Shown here: in pieces, positions 17,553 through 25,191 of the stretch
How the letters are laid out: every line of letters begins with the position of its first letter
Position numbering within the stretch: the first letter of the stretch is position 1
DNA from: JAJTFW01 sp046160245
GTDB taxonomy: Bacteria; Bacteroidota; Bacteroidia; AKYH767-A; OLB10
Length of the DNA stretch: 34,927 nucleotides
Direction of reading: 5' to 3'
NCBI GenBank assembly: GCA_046160245.1
Contig: JBJXGU010000286.1
Location: forward strand, 1-34,927
Made by a program: the position numbers and the translations under genes
Notes under the pieces: model-generated
What the model saw: only the letters and a program-made list of their open reading frames with translations
The model's database searches: none
Told to the model about the DNA's origin: nothing

Positions 17553-18851
17553 CATTAGCGTCCTAAAGACAAATATAGTAGTTCTTTGAATAGATTGATA
17601 ATAAGGCACTTTAGAGGGATTTAAAGTTCAAACGATTTCAATTTGCTCTTGAGTAAATTGGTTGAATGAATACAGGAAAATATGTGTTTGCTCAAGTAGT
17701 CTCATTTATAGATCCTAACGATTTCAAAAAATGTGTTGAGCGTTACGGAGGAAATTATAAAGTAAAAGATTTTACTTGTTGGCATCAGTTGTTGTGCATG
17801 ATGTTCGGACAATTGTCTAATCGTGAAAGCCTAAGCGATTTGACGCTCTGTTTGCAAACACAAAAAAGTAAATGGTATCATTTGGGAATTGGAAGTGCTA
17901 TTTCAAAATCCAATTTAGCTTATGCAAATGAAAATCGAAATTGGCAAATATTTGCTGACTATGCTTATATATTAATTGCAGAAGCTCGGCAAAGTATTAT
18001 TCCTAATGACGAACTCTCTTGTTTTGAAAACCATGCGATTTACGCTATAGATACAACAACTATTGACTTGTGTTTAAGCGTATTTTGGTGGGCGAAATTC
18101 CGAAAACATAAAGCAGCTATTAAGTTGCATACAATGTTGGATATTAAAACAGAAATACCCTGTTATATTCATATTACAGACGGTAAAACGCATGAAGTAA
18201 ATGTATTAGACACGATCGAATTTGAAACAAATGGATTCTATATAATGGATAGAGGTTTTGTAGATTACGAACGACTGTATAATATTAATCAACAGCAAGC
18301 GTATTTTATTACAAGAGCAAAAATCAATATGAAATGCAGAAGAGTATACTCTGCCAAAGCTGATAAAACAACGGGAGTATTATTTGATCAAACGATACAA
18401 TTAATAAAACATCATGCATTAAAAGAATATCCTGAAAAACTTAGACGAATAAAATATTATGACACCGAAACAAATAAAAAATTTGTATTTCTAACAAACA
18501 ACTTTGACCTAACAGCATTGCAAATCGCATTACTTTACAAGTATCGATGGAAAATAGAATTGTTCTTTAAATGGATAAAGCAACATCTAAAAGTGAAATC
18601 CTTTTGGGGGCATTCCGCAAACGCAGTAAAGCTGCAAGTATATGTTGCTATTATCACATTCGTGACAGTTGCTATTGTAAAACAAAAATTAAAAACACCC
18701 CTCTCGCAGTACCAAATATTACAGATTTTAAGTTTAACTTTACTCAACAAAACACCTCTTGATAGACTGTTTGAAGATGCTTTATTACAATACGCCAAAG
18801 AGCCCGAACATAACCAATTGAAACTGTTCTAACTATATTAGGACGCTAATG
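17553..18851 (+). mobile_element. Complete IS4-family insertion sequence
   Basis: Perfect 14-bp terminal inverted repeats CATTAGCGTCCTAA (17553-17566) and its reverse complement (18838-18851) bound a single full-length transposase gene. Left and right flanking bases do not form a clear target-site duplication: left flank ...GTTATAT, right flank TTACTATAT... This suggests an old insertion or rearranged flanks, or that the true ends differ slightly from the repeats I see. It sits in an intergenic region and does not visibly break a gene. Confidence 0.82.
17666..18832 (+). CDS. IS4-family DDE transposase
   Basis: A 388-residue transposase catalysing cut-and-paste movement of the surrounding IS. 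The N-terminal part resembles the DUF4372 region of this family (VVSFIDPNDF, HQLLCMMFGQLSNRESLSDL). The catalytic triad is visible as Asp129 (YAIDTTTID), Asp195 (FYIMDRGF) and Glu298, with the IS4 signature Y-R-x3-E-x6-K in YRWKIELFFKWIK (Tyr293 to Lys305). Length is normal and the frame is intact, so it may be functional. It starts 100 bp inside the left terminal repeat and ends 6 bp before the right one. Confidence 0.92.
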   Translation: MNTGKYVFAQVVSFIDPNDFKKCVERYGGNYKVKDFTCWHQLLCMMFGQLSNRESLSDLTLCLQTQKSKWYHLGIGSAISKSNLAYANENRNWQIFADYAYILIAEARQSIIPNDELSCFENHAIYAIDTTTIDLCLSVFWWAKFRKHKAAIKLHTMLDIKTEIPCYIHITDGKTHEVNVLDTIEFETNGFYIMDRGFVDYERLYNINQQQAYFITRAKINMKCRRVYSAKADKTTGVLFDQTIQLIKHHALKEYPEKLRRIKYYDTETNKKFVFLTNNFDLTALQIALLYKYRWKIELFFKWIKQHLKVKSFWGHSANAVKLQVYVAIITFVTVAIVKQKLKTPLSQYQILQILSLTLLNKTPLDRLFEDALLQYAKEPEHNQLKLF

Positions 18852-19079
18852 TTACTATATAATAAAAAGCACTAAAGGAAAACAGATTATTACCACATTA
18901 ATGTTCAAGCCTCTCCCCAACCCCTCTCCAAAGGCGAGGGGCTATAAAAAATCAATTTTCTCTAGTGTTCTCAAGTGAACTCTTGTGCCTTTAGTGTTTT
19001 TAAAAAAGCAATATCCGAAGCTATAAATACTATATCAAAAAAATTCTGAACCCGATAGCTATCGGGTCTGAATTCTGAA
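18852..19079. repeat. Intergenic repeats between IS and VWA-protein gene
   Basis: Three structures are visible. First, a hairpin CCCCTCTCCAAAGGCGAGGGG (18921-18941) with one mismatch. Second, a block of roughly 10-bp words, TCTAGTGTTC / TCAAGTGAAC / TCTTGTGCCT / TTAGTGTTTT (18961-19000). Third, a perfect 18-bp palindrome ACCCGATAGCTATCGGGT (19050-19067). A 9-bp inverted pair CACTAAAGG / CCTTTAGTG (18870-18878, 18988-18996) encloses the first two. The last palindrome, followed on the minus strand by an 8-T run, may terminate the VWA-protein transcript. Confidence 0.55.
19050..19067 (-). terminator. Palindrome that may terminate the VWA-protein gene
   Basis: ACCCGATAGCTATCGGGT is a perfect palindrome 13 bp past the stop codon of the minus-strand gene. 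On that strand a run of eight T follows after about 7 nt. Spacing is loose for an intrinsic terminator. Related palindromes occur at 16895-16908 and 29761-29776 in this window. Confidence 0.35.
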
Positions 19080-21170
19080 TTAATACGAGCCCGCTCTCTT
19101 CCGAATAAACCATTCCATCGAAATCAACACAATCAACAAAAAGAAAAACCACGGTTCCTTCAGAAGGTCTTCGAGTTTTTTGTGCATGAATGAAATGCTT
19201 TTTAAATTCTCATTTGATTTGAGTTTCTTGATTAACTCATCTACCTGACCTGGATAAAATACCGATCCACCCGTTTGCGCTGAGAGAGCATGTAACAAGG
19301 AATGATCAGCTACCGTCATAGCCGTTTCGATTTGAAGTGCGCTCACACTAAATTCTCCTTGTTGGGAAAGAATTTTATCACCTAGTTTTACTTCTGCCTT
19401 GTAACGATAATTGCCTACTGGAAAAACGCCTGCATTAAGCGTGTACGCCTTGTCCGTTTTCGACATCGTAAAGAGAAACTCCTTACCCGCTTTATTGTAA
19501 ATGCGTACCGAAACATCCGGTTGGTTGACGAGTTGTTCAGTTTGATTATAAAGTTGCGCATCGAAAATTAAACTTTCATTTTCTTTGTAATTCGATTTAG
19601 CAATGAATTTAAATGGACTCCGACTTTCCTTCACCGATAAATATTGAACTATATTCAAAACAAACTCCTGACTCAAATTGTGATTTCCGTGATCATTGAA
19701 ATCCGTTAATCTCCATCTCCAAAAACCTTCTCCCGCGAGTACCGCTTGTTTTCTTCCATTTTGTTCGCTGAAGAGTAGGAGGGGCTGCGTAGTATTTACT
19801 ATTCCAATTTTCTGATTGAGTAATGTATAAATATTGGTATTCGACTGATACACTCCAAAAGGTGATTTTAAAGGTGGCCAAGTTTTAATAGCATCCAACA
19901 ATTCATCGGATACCGTAAACAAACTAAAATTTTCTACCGGCGAAGCCTGTACGTCGTTAAGTTGTCCGTTTGCTTGAGAAATGGATATTCCAAAATTGCC
20001 CTCATTAAATTCTTCAATATTCGTTGATGCTCCTAAAATCGACCACGTACTGATTCCACTTTCGTTTATCGTGTTTAATAAAGCAGTTTCGTTTCCAATA
20101 ATGGAAGGAATATTGTGAAGTACTAATAAATTAAAATCTCCTAATCGCCCTGTAAATTCATCGGCCTTCACCACAGAAATTTCATAATTCAAATTACTCT
20201 CTAATGTTTGTCGTAGAACGGCAAGGTCGGGGTGTGGCGCGGCAAATAGAACCAGTACTTTTTGCTTTTGCTCTATCACTTCCACAAACAAATCATATTG
20301 ATTGTTGATGAGCGTAACTTCACCTTCTATCGAACTTAACTTCACTTTATAATGATGAATTCCTTTCGATTTTGCATCGAGAACAGCAGGAACAGTAGCA
20401 TGAAAATTAGAACCTGAAATTTCAATGGCGCGATAATAAACGACAACGCTATCTTCTTCGATGGTTAAATTACTTCGACTTCCAGCAGCTTGTTTTGCGT
20501 CAATGATAATCTCTAACGGAAAACTATTTCCTAAAAATGCAATTTTATTATGATTTACACGAGCAATCAACAGATCCTTTCGCACCGTTGAGTCGCCAAG
20601 TGCAATTGGATAAATCGGTACTTTAATGCGTGCTGGACCGTAAACCGGATTCGTTCCTTCATTGAAGAGTCCATCCGTAGCCATCACAACAGCACCTACA
20701 TTTCGATTGGTGAATTGAACATCGAGATAATTGTAAAACTGTGTGAAATTGGTAAGTCGATCCTGAAATTGAAAACCGATTGTTTCAGCAACATGATCAC
20801 CAAAAGAAAATTGACGAACGTCGTAATCAGACTTAAGCTCATTATAAAGTTTTTCGAAATCTGATTTAACCTGCTCTTTTCTAGCTACTGAATCCTTGCT
20901 GTTGATGATGGATTTGGAATCGTCAACCGCCAAAATGATAATCGGCTTTTCCACTTCCCGACTAAAAGTTCGAATCATGGGTCCTAGTAAAAGAAAGGCC
21001 AGAAACGTCACCATTAAAAATCGGGAAGCTATCAAAACTCTACCTATCCAAGTAGATACCTCATTGAGCAGTGGTTCTTTGCGGTACATGAGCCACGCAT
21101 AGACAGCACCACATAACACACAAAAAACAGTATACCACCAAGGGTAAGAGAGAATCAAGGCTATTTCCAC
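19080..21170 (-). CDS. VWA-type membrane protein with C-terminal anchor
   Basis: A roughly 696-residue protein of a Bacteroidetes family related to BatA-like VWA proteins. Two N-terminal membrane helices (about 10-28 and 46-66) precede a von Willebrand A-like region carrying a MIDAS motif DxSxS (DDSKS, Asp83-Ser87) and ATDG (about residue 165). A long extracytoplasmic beta-rich part (FPLEIIIDAK, YRYKAEVKLG) follows, ending in a single membrane helix PWFFFLLIVLISMEWF and a basic tail RKR. The substrate or partner is unknown. A frame starting at TTG 21179 is possible, but that TTG is the end of a TATTTTTG promoter box, so GTG 21170 is the better start. No operon partner is seen. Confidence 0.8.
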   Translation of the reverse strand: MEIALILSYPWWYTVFCVLCGAVYAWLMYRKEPLLNEVSTWIGRVLIASRFLMVTFLAFLLLGPMIRTFSREVEKPIIILAVDDSKSIINSKDSVARKEQVKSDFEKLYNELKSDYDVRQFSFGDHVAETIGFQFQDRLTNFTQFYNYLDVQFTNRNVGAVVMATDGLFNEGTNPVYGPARIKVPIYPIALGDSTVRKDLLIARVNHNKIAFLGNSFPLEIIIDAKQAAGSRSNLTIEEDSVVVYYRAIEISGSNFHATVPAVLDAKSKGIHHYKVKLSSIEGEVTLINNQYDLFVEVIEQKQKVLVLFAAPHPDLAVLRQTLESNLNYEISVVKADEFTGRLGDFNLLVLHNIPSIIGNETALLNTINESGISTWSILGASTNIEEFNEGNFGISISQANGQLNDVQASPVENFSLFTVSDELLDAIKTWPPLKSPFGVYQSNTNIYTLLNQKIGIVNTTQPLLLFSEQNGRKQAVLAGEGFWRWRLTDFNDHGNHNLSQEFVLNIVQYLSVKESRSPFKFIAKSNYKENESLIFDAQLYNQTEQLVNQPDVSVRIYNKAGKEFLFTMSKTDKAYTLNAGVFPVGNYRYKAEVKLGDKILSQQGEFSVSALQIETAMTVADHSLLHALSAQTGGSVFYPGQVDELIKKLKSNENLKSISFMHKKLEDLLKEPWFFFLLIVLISMEWFIRKRAGSY

Positions 21171-21176
21171 AGATTG

Positions 21177-21184
21177 CAAAAATA
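21177..21184 (-). promoter_or_regulatory. TAnnTTTG promoter box for the VWA-protein gene
   Basis: Reads TATTTTTG on the minus strand. Its last base is 7 nt before GTG 21170. It covers the upstream TTG codon, which therefore cannot be in the message, and so decides the start. Confidence 0.5.
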
Positions 21185-21330
21185 AGAGGATTGAGGAAAC
21201 TTCAAGACGATTCTACTTTTAAATTTATTGTGTTCCTTGGACTCCTTCGATCCTGTTTTTCATCCAAGGTCCTTTTCAAAGCTCATACTCAAACTCAATT
21301 TAAACGGCCAAGATGAGGCATTGAATTTTC

Positions 21331-21338
21331 TATATTTG
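21331..21338 (+). promoter_or_regulatory. TAnnTTTG promoter box for lolD
   Basis: TATATTTG is a full match to the -7 consensus, with its last base 5 nt before the lolD ATG. The implied start of transcription falls at or next to the A of the ATG. Confidence 0.55.
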
Positions 21339-21342
21339 CCCC

Positions 21343-22023
21343 ATGCTCGTAACTGCAAGAGGATTAGAAAAATCGTACGGTGATCTCACTGTTTTAAAGG
21401 GTATTGATCTGGATATTGAGGCCGGTGAAGTGGTAAGCATTGTGGGCGCTTCGGGTGCAGGAAAGAGTACGTTATTGCATATGTTGGGAACACTTGATCA
21501 ACCCGACAAAGGAATTATTTCCATCAAGGGTACCGAAATCCAACAACTGAATGGGAAGAAATTAGCGGCTTTTCGAAATAAGCATATTGGCTTTATCTTT
21601 CAATTTCATCAATTACTCCCCGAATTTACGGCCTTGGAAAATGTGTGTATGCCGGCTTTGATTCACGGAATGCGCATGAAGGAAGCCAGCGAAAGAGCCA
21701 TGGAATTGCTTGGGATTTTGGGGATGCAAAGTCGAAGCGAACATAAACCTTCCCAATTAAGTGGGGGTGAACAACAACGAATTGCCATCGCTAGAGCGCT
21801 GATGAATAATCCCTATTTAATTTTAGCAGATGAGCCATCCGGAAATTTAGATTCAGCAAACGCAAGAGCCTTACATGCACTCTTTTTTGAATTGAGAGAT
21901 AAGTTGCATCAAACTTTTGTGATCGTAACCCATAACGAAGAATTAGCGGGTATGGCGGATCGGAAATTAACGATGACGGATGGGAAGATTTCTGGAATTA
22001 CTAGAACGCGAAATACGAATTAA
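21343..22023 (+). CDS. lolD: ABC transporter ATP-binding protein, LolD family
   Basis: A 226-residue ATPase that energises release of outer-membrane lipoproteins from the inner membrane together with LolC/E-type permeases. All ABC motifs are present: Walker A GASGAGKS (35-42), signature LSGGEQQR (139-146), Walker B LILADEP (159-165) and switch His197. The segment FIFQFHQLLPEFTALENV is characteristic of LolD and separates it from other members of the MacB-like branch. No permease gene is adjacent, which is usual in Bacteroidetes. FtsE or MacB are less likely alternatives. Confidence 0.88.
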   Translation: MLVTARGLEKSYGDLTVLKGIDLDIEAGEVVSIVGASGAGKSTLLHMLGTLDQPDKGIISIKGTEIQQLNGKKLAAFRNKHIGFIFQFHQLLPEFTALENVCMPALIHGMRMKEASERAMELLGILGMQSRSEHKPSQLSGGEQQRIAIARALMNNPYLILADEPSGNLDSANARALHALFFELRDKLHQTFVIVTHNEELAGMADRKLTMTDGKISGITRTRNTN

Positions 22024-22037
22024 CACATCGTGTTGGT

Positions 22038-22502
22038 TACGAATTACGAATCGATACGAATGTACGAATTACGAATCTAAACTAATTCGCAAATACGCTA
22101 ATGGATGTTCTTAATGAATTGAAATGGCATTATGGAGAGAGAAGTTGATTAGGATTTCGAACTAGCCTGCAGTAAGAAGGTTACGTTGCGAGGTTTCGCG
22201 ATACGAATCTATACGAATGTGTGAGATACGAATCTAAACTAATTCGCAAATACGCTAATGGCAGTGAAGTACATACGATGAACAAACTTGCTTGCAACCA
22301 GAAGATACCGATTCAATTCGTTGAGAGAATCTTCGATTTGAAAGCGAAAAGCTTCAGCCCAAGTATTTCTCACTTTCAACCTCATTCAATGTTATGATTT
22401 CAGGTATCCGCCTTTACTATTTTTTTCTCCACTGTAATTTCGTGAATTAGCGAATACGTATAAATTCGTAATTCGTACATTCGTATCGATTCGTAATTCG
22501 TA
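22038..22502. repeat. Element bounded by perfect 39-bp inverted repeats built from TACGAAT words
   Basis: Bases 22038-22076 and 22464-22502 are exact reverse complements. Each arm consists of TACGAAT heptamers with one- to three-base spacers. Inside, a 34-bp direct repeat is exact at 22071-22104 and 22228-22261, and the match continues imperfectly upstream to 22046 and 22203 (offset 157 in both). The second arm is preceded by GAATTAGCGAATACG, which is close to the reverse complement of the internal repeat. No transposase is encoded, and no target duplication is evident. It could be a non-autonomous element or a locally amplified repeat. Confidence 0.75.
22239..22385 (-). pseudogene. 48-codon frame inside the inverted-repeat element, possible gene remnant
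   Basis: An open frame from ATG 22385 to TAG 22239 encodes 48 residues including WAEAFRFQIEDSLNELNRYL and LLVASKF. The run SLNELxxxLLVA is faintly like the third helix of four-helix-bundle (23S rRNA intervening-sequence) proteins, which are often embedded in Bacteroidetes intergenic repeats. It is far shorter than that family (about 115-120 residues), and no upstream half can be found. The opposite strand is also largely open here, so chance is a real alternative. Confidence 0.17.
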
Positions 22503-22523
22503 TCCCATCAAGTTCATGTGCCT

Positions 22524-23258
22524 TTAATAGGCGCCCTCCGGCAATCTCTCCTCCCCCAAAAAGTAAGGTTTTGTATCAAATAAATAAAGGTCGAGTAGCA
22601 TCGCCACGCGAGCAAAGTATTCACGCAATTTAACGGATAATGTAAATTCTGAAGGCGGATCAATTGCAACATAGGCAATGGCATCAATATCATGATGTCG
22701 GGCAATATAAACAGCTCTTCGTCCATGAAATTCTTGAGAGACAATGATGAATCGATTTAATTTAAAAACTTTCTTTCCTCTCACTACAGAGTCGAGGGTT
22801 CTGAATCCGGCAAAATCCATCACGATAACGCTATCGGGTATACCCATTCTCATAAGTTCTTTTCGCATCTCTCGAGGCTCGTTATAACTAAAGTAGCGAT
22901 TATCTCCACTCAATAATAAATATTGAACTTTTCCCGAATAAAATAAAGCCTTTGCTGCTTGAATTCGATTGTAGAAAAATGGATTTGATTTTCCTGAAGA
23001 GGTATAGCGACTGGTGCCTAATACCAATCCTACACGCATATTCGGAACTTCAGTCAAATCTTTGTAAATATATTTATCGGTTTCAGTATTTACTTTGTTA
23101 TTGGCATAGTATAAAGCAAGCAAAGTCAGTAAAAAAACAAGGGTGCCTGAAAGTAAAATTGCTTTCCGTTTTCGAAAAACAAAGAGTTGTACCTTCTTGA
23201 TAAATTTTTTAATTGTATTCTTCATTGTAACCACTACTTTTTTTAATGATGAGTACAT
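22524..23258 (-). CDS. SanA/YdcF-like DUF218 membrane protein
   Basis: A roughly 244-residue DUF218 protein of the SanA type (vancomycin high-temperature exclusion protein), linked in E. coli to envelope barrier function. A basic N-terminus precedes one membrane helix (ILLSGTLVFLLTLLALYYA). The DUF218 domain then shows VGLVLGTSRY, FFYNRIQAAKALFYSGKVQY, LLLSGDN, ELMRMGIPDSVIVMDFAG, FRTLDSVVRGKKVF and IIVSQEFHGRRAVYIARH. A longer frame begins at TTG 23285, but that codon lies in a TAAATTTG promoter box, so I chose ATG 23258; ATG 23225 is also possible. It converges with lolD across the inverted-repeat element. Confidence 0.88.
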   Translation of the reverse strand: MYSSLKKVVVTMKNTIKKFIKKVQLFVFRKRKAILLSGTLVFLLTLLALYYANNKVNTETDKYIYKDLTEVPNMRVGLVLGTSRYTSSGKSNPFFYNRIQAAKALFYSGKVQYLLLSGDNRYFSYNEPREMRKELMRMGIPDSVIVMDFAGFRTLDSVVRGKKVFKLNRFIIVSQEFHGRRAVYIARHHDIDAIAYVAIDPPSEFTLSVKLREYFARVAMLLDLYLFDTKPYFLGEERLPEGAY

Positions 23259-23282
23259 CCATCTAAAGAAAAAAAGCTTGAA

Positions 23283-23290
23283 CAAATTTA
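23283..23290 (-). promoter_or_regulatory. TAnnTTTG promoter box for the SanA-like gene
   Basis: Reads TAAATTTG on the minus strand, a full consensus match. Transcription would start near 23278, leaving about 20 nt before ATG 23258. This excludes the TTG at 23285. Confidence 0.5.
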
Positions 23291-23397
23291 ACTCAATTCT
23301 ATAGCGGTTATTGTAAATTTATGAATTGATACCAACAAATAGAGCGAAAAATGTAGAAAAATATTTTTAATCATTAATCATGATTTACTATTCTAAA

Positions 23398-23913
23398 TTA
23401 GGATGCTGAATTATTTTTTCTGAAAATCATCCAATTAAAGAAGAGCACAACCACCAAAATGGTTGGAAGTATTCTGAAATTTAATTCATGCCATACAGTA
23501 TATTCTCTCAGTATATCTAATCCCCAAAAAGTAAAGGAAATCCACATCAACTCAACAGAAGATTTTTTCCATTTGTTTAAAAAAGATAAATTATTACCAT
23601 TATCAATTCTATTGACCTTCATCCATCTTAACAAATAGGGTTGAGCCAATAGCAGCAGGATGATGGAAATAGGACTTATTATTTTGTGCATCGAAAATAG
23701 GAGTGGTCCAACCCACATTCCTAAAAAATGCTTTTCCTTTTGGAGCCAGCCATTGGGATGGATAAAAGTCATTAAAAGATGTACTAAACTCATTAAAATT
23801 GCAATGCTTGAGACAACCTTTGCGGTTAAAGGAAACACTAATGCATAATTTGCTAAGAAAACAGAAATAATGCAGCTAAGTGCAAGTGTACTGTATATCA
23901 ATAATTTATGCAT
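23398..23913 (-). CDS. Unknown integral membrane protein
   Basis: I do not recognise this 171-residue protein. It is strongly hydrophobic with about five membrane-spanning stretches: 5-24, 32-50, 66-92 (perhaps two helices), 118-134 and 147-163. A short polar loop with WMKVNRIDNGNNLSFLNKWKK lies between the third and fourth. It ends in a basic tail RKNNSAS. ATG 23913 is the first start in the frame. The next gene upstream is divergent (START-like protein), and the SanA-like gene follows 112 bp downstream on the same strand with its own promoter box. Confidence 0.75.
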   Translation of the reverse strand: MHKLLIYSTLALSCIISVFLANYALVFPLTAKVVSSIAILMSLVHLLMTFIHPNGWLQKEKHFLGMWVGPLLFSMHKIISPISIILLLLAQPYLLRWMKVNRIDNGNNLSFLNKWKKSSVELMWISFTFWGLDILREYTVWHELNFRILPTILVVVLFFNWMIFRKNNSAS

Positions 23914-23992
23914 CTATCGTAGGACTTAAAGTTGAAATTATCATAGTCAATAGATTTAGTTTAAAGAGGTATAGTTCATATTAATTTTTAAC

Positions 23993-24000
23993 TATATTTC
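23993..24000 (+). promoter_or_regulatory. Promoter-like box before the START-like gene
   Basis: TATATTTC matches TAnnTTTG except for the last base. It lies 37 nt before the ATG at 24037, leaving a leader of about 30 nt. Confidence 0.35.
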
Positions 24001-24036
24001 CGCCCAAGCATAATACGAAATTAATAAGGGTTAAAT

Positions 24037-25062
24037 ATGGCGTCTGCAAAAAATAAGAAAAAAGCAGTAGCGACAAAGAAAGTGATTAAAAAGGCTGCTC
24101 CCAAAAAAGTAGCAAAACCGGTTGCAAAGAAACCAGTGAAAAAAGTCGCTTCTAAAAAAGTCGTTAAAAAAGCAGCGTCCGCAAAGACTGCCGTTAAGAG
24201 TAAAGTTACTGTAAAGAAAACGGTTGTTGCCACTAAAAAAGTGGTTGCTGTGAAGCAAAAAGCAGCTGCAAATACACCCGTGAAGAAAGTTGCAGTAAAG
24301 GCACCTGTTAAAAAGGTAGTTGTGAATCCATCTGCCCCAAAACCTATTTCAAAAGCTACGGCAGTAAAAGCAGATAAAGCTACCCCGGTTAAAACAGATA
24401 AAGTTAAAGCAAGTGCAGCTCCTGTTGTTAAGCCAAAAATTGTTGAGAAAACTCCTGCACCAAAATCGAAGAAAGAAGTTGTTGAGAAAAAAGCGGTAGG
24501 AAAAACTGCTAAGCCAGCAGAGACTATTGACCCACTTCATGCGAAAGCTGCGAAAGTGATGAAAGAGTTAGAGGAGACTATGGACCTTAGTAAAATGCGT
24601 CCGCGTATTCAAGCGGGAACACTTCCAAAGCCTTTACCAAAAATTGTGGCACCGCTTCCAAGTCTTCCTGAACCAACGAATACTTTAAAGGAAAAATATT
24701 CTTTAGAATTTGAATTTAGATCGTCACCAAAAATTTTGTTTACTTCTTTAAGCGATTCCAGTGGATTAGCAGGCTGGTTTGCTGATGAAGTATATGTAAA
24801 AGATAAATTGTTCACATTTGTATGGGAAGGTGGACATTCAAATGCTCGATTAGTTGCCGTTCGTGATTTGCATTTAGTGCGTTTTGAATGGGAAGAAGAT
24901 ACCGATGGAACTTATTTTCAGTTTGAAATAAAGGAAGATGATATCACTTTAGACATTGCTTTAGTCATTACCGATTTTGCCAATAAGGGTGAAAAAGATA
25001 CGAATATCAGATTGTGGGAATCTCAAGTTCAAAAATTACGAATGTTGTTAGGAAGTTTGTAG
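24037..25062 (+). CDS. START-like domain protein with a long histone-H1-like lysine-rich tail
   Basis: A 341-residue protein in two parts. Residues about 1-165 are a low-complexity basic tail of Lys, Ala, Val and Pro (KKAAPKKVAKPVAKKPVKKV and similar), like histone H1 or bacterial H1-like tails. A short linker (DPLHAKAAKVMKELEETMDL) follows. Residues about 219-341 match the Bacteroidetes START-like/AHSA1-related family: YSLEFEFRSSPKILF, GLAGWFADEVYVKD, FTFVWEGG, VRFEWEEDTDGTYFQFEI, and a C-terminal helix LWESQVQKL. That family is usually only about 125-130 residues long, so the tail is an addition. The function is unknown; the tail suggests binding to nucleic acid or another polyanion. The gene ends against an iterated-repeat block. 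Confidence 0.87.
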   Translation: MASAKNKKKAVATKKVIKKAAPKKVAKPVAKKPVKKVASKKVVKKAASAKTAVKSKVTVKKTVVATKKVVAVKQKAAANTPVKKVAVKAPVKKVVVNPSAPKPISKATAVKADKATPVKTDKVKASAAPVVKPKIVEKTPAPKSKKEVVEKKAVGKTAKPAETIDPLHAKAAKVMKELEETMDLSKMRPRIQAGTLPKPLPKIVAPLPSLPEPTNTLKEKYSLEFEFRSSPKILFTSLSDSSGLAGWFADEVYVKDKLFTFVWEGGHSNARLVAVRDLHLVRFEWEEDTDGTYFQFEIKEDDITLDIALVITDFANKGEKDTNIRLWESQVQKLRMLLGSL

Positions 25063-25065
25063 TTA

Positions 25066-25184
25066 GATGCTAGATACTCGAAGCTCGATGCTAGAATCAA
25101 GAATCGAGCATCAAGAATCGAGCTTCGAGAATCGAGCTTCGAGAATCGAGCATCAAGAATCGAGCATCGAAAATCAAGAATCAC
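25066..25184. repeat. Tandem 14-bp repeats AATCGAGCWTCRAG at a convergent gene end
   Basis: Five 14-bp units run without gaps from 25102 to 25171, alternating AATCGAGCATCAAG, AATCGAGCTTCGAG and AATCGAGCATCGAA, with a degenerate continuation to 25184. CTCGAAGCTCGAT at 25077-25089 is the exact reverse complement of parts of units 2 and 3, so the block can fold into alternative hairpins. It fills the gap between the stop codons of two convergent genes and may act as a two-way terminator. Confidence 0.75.
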
Positions 25185-25191
25185 TTGCGAA

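Larger units (their letters stand above)
22024..22523. other. Convergent intergenic region lolD / SanA-like gene, filled by an inverted-repeat element
   Basis: About 500 bp between two convergent genes. Nearly all of it is the element at 22038-22502, described separately. Apart from the weak 48-codon frame inside it, no gene is supportable. Confidence 0.6.

Noticed and set aside
18535..18798. Minus- and plus-strand frames inside the transposase
   Set aside because: They are shadows of the IS4 transposase, whose own frame has all catalytic residues.
22038..22502. CRISPR-like array
   Set aside because: The repeats are iterated heptamers with 1-3 bp spacing and two long inverted arms. There is no regular repeat-spacer structure and no cas gene.
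24021..24258. Phe-rich minus-strand frames opposite the lysine-rich tail
   Set aside because: AAA/AAG codons read backwards give Phe/Leu-rich frames. The plus-strand frame has the START-like domain and a promoter-like box.
25102..25171. CRISPR or protein-coding repeat
   Set aside because: The 14-bp units are directly adjacent with no spacers. The overlapping plus-strand frame is a product of the repeat and runs antisense into the neighbouring gene.
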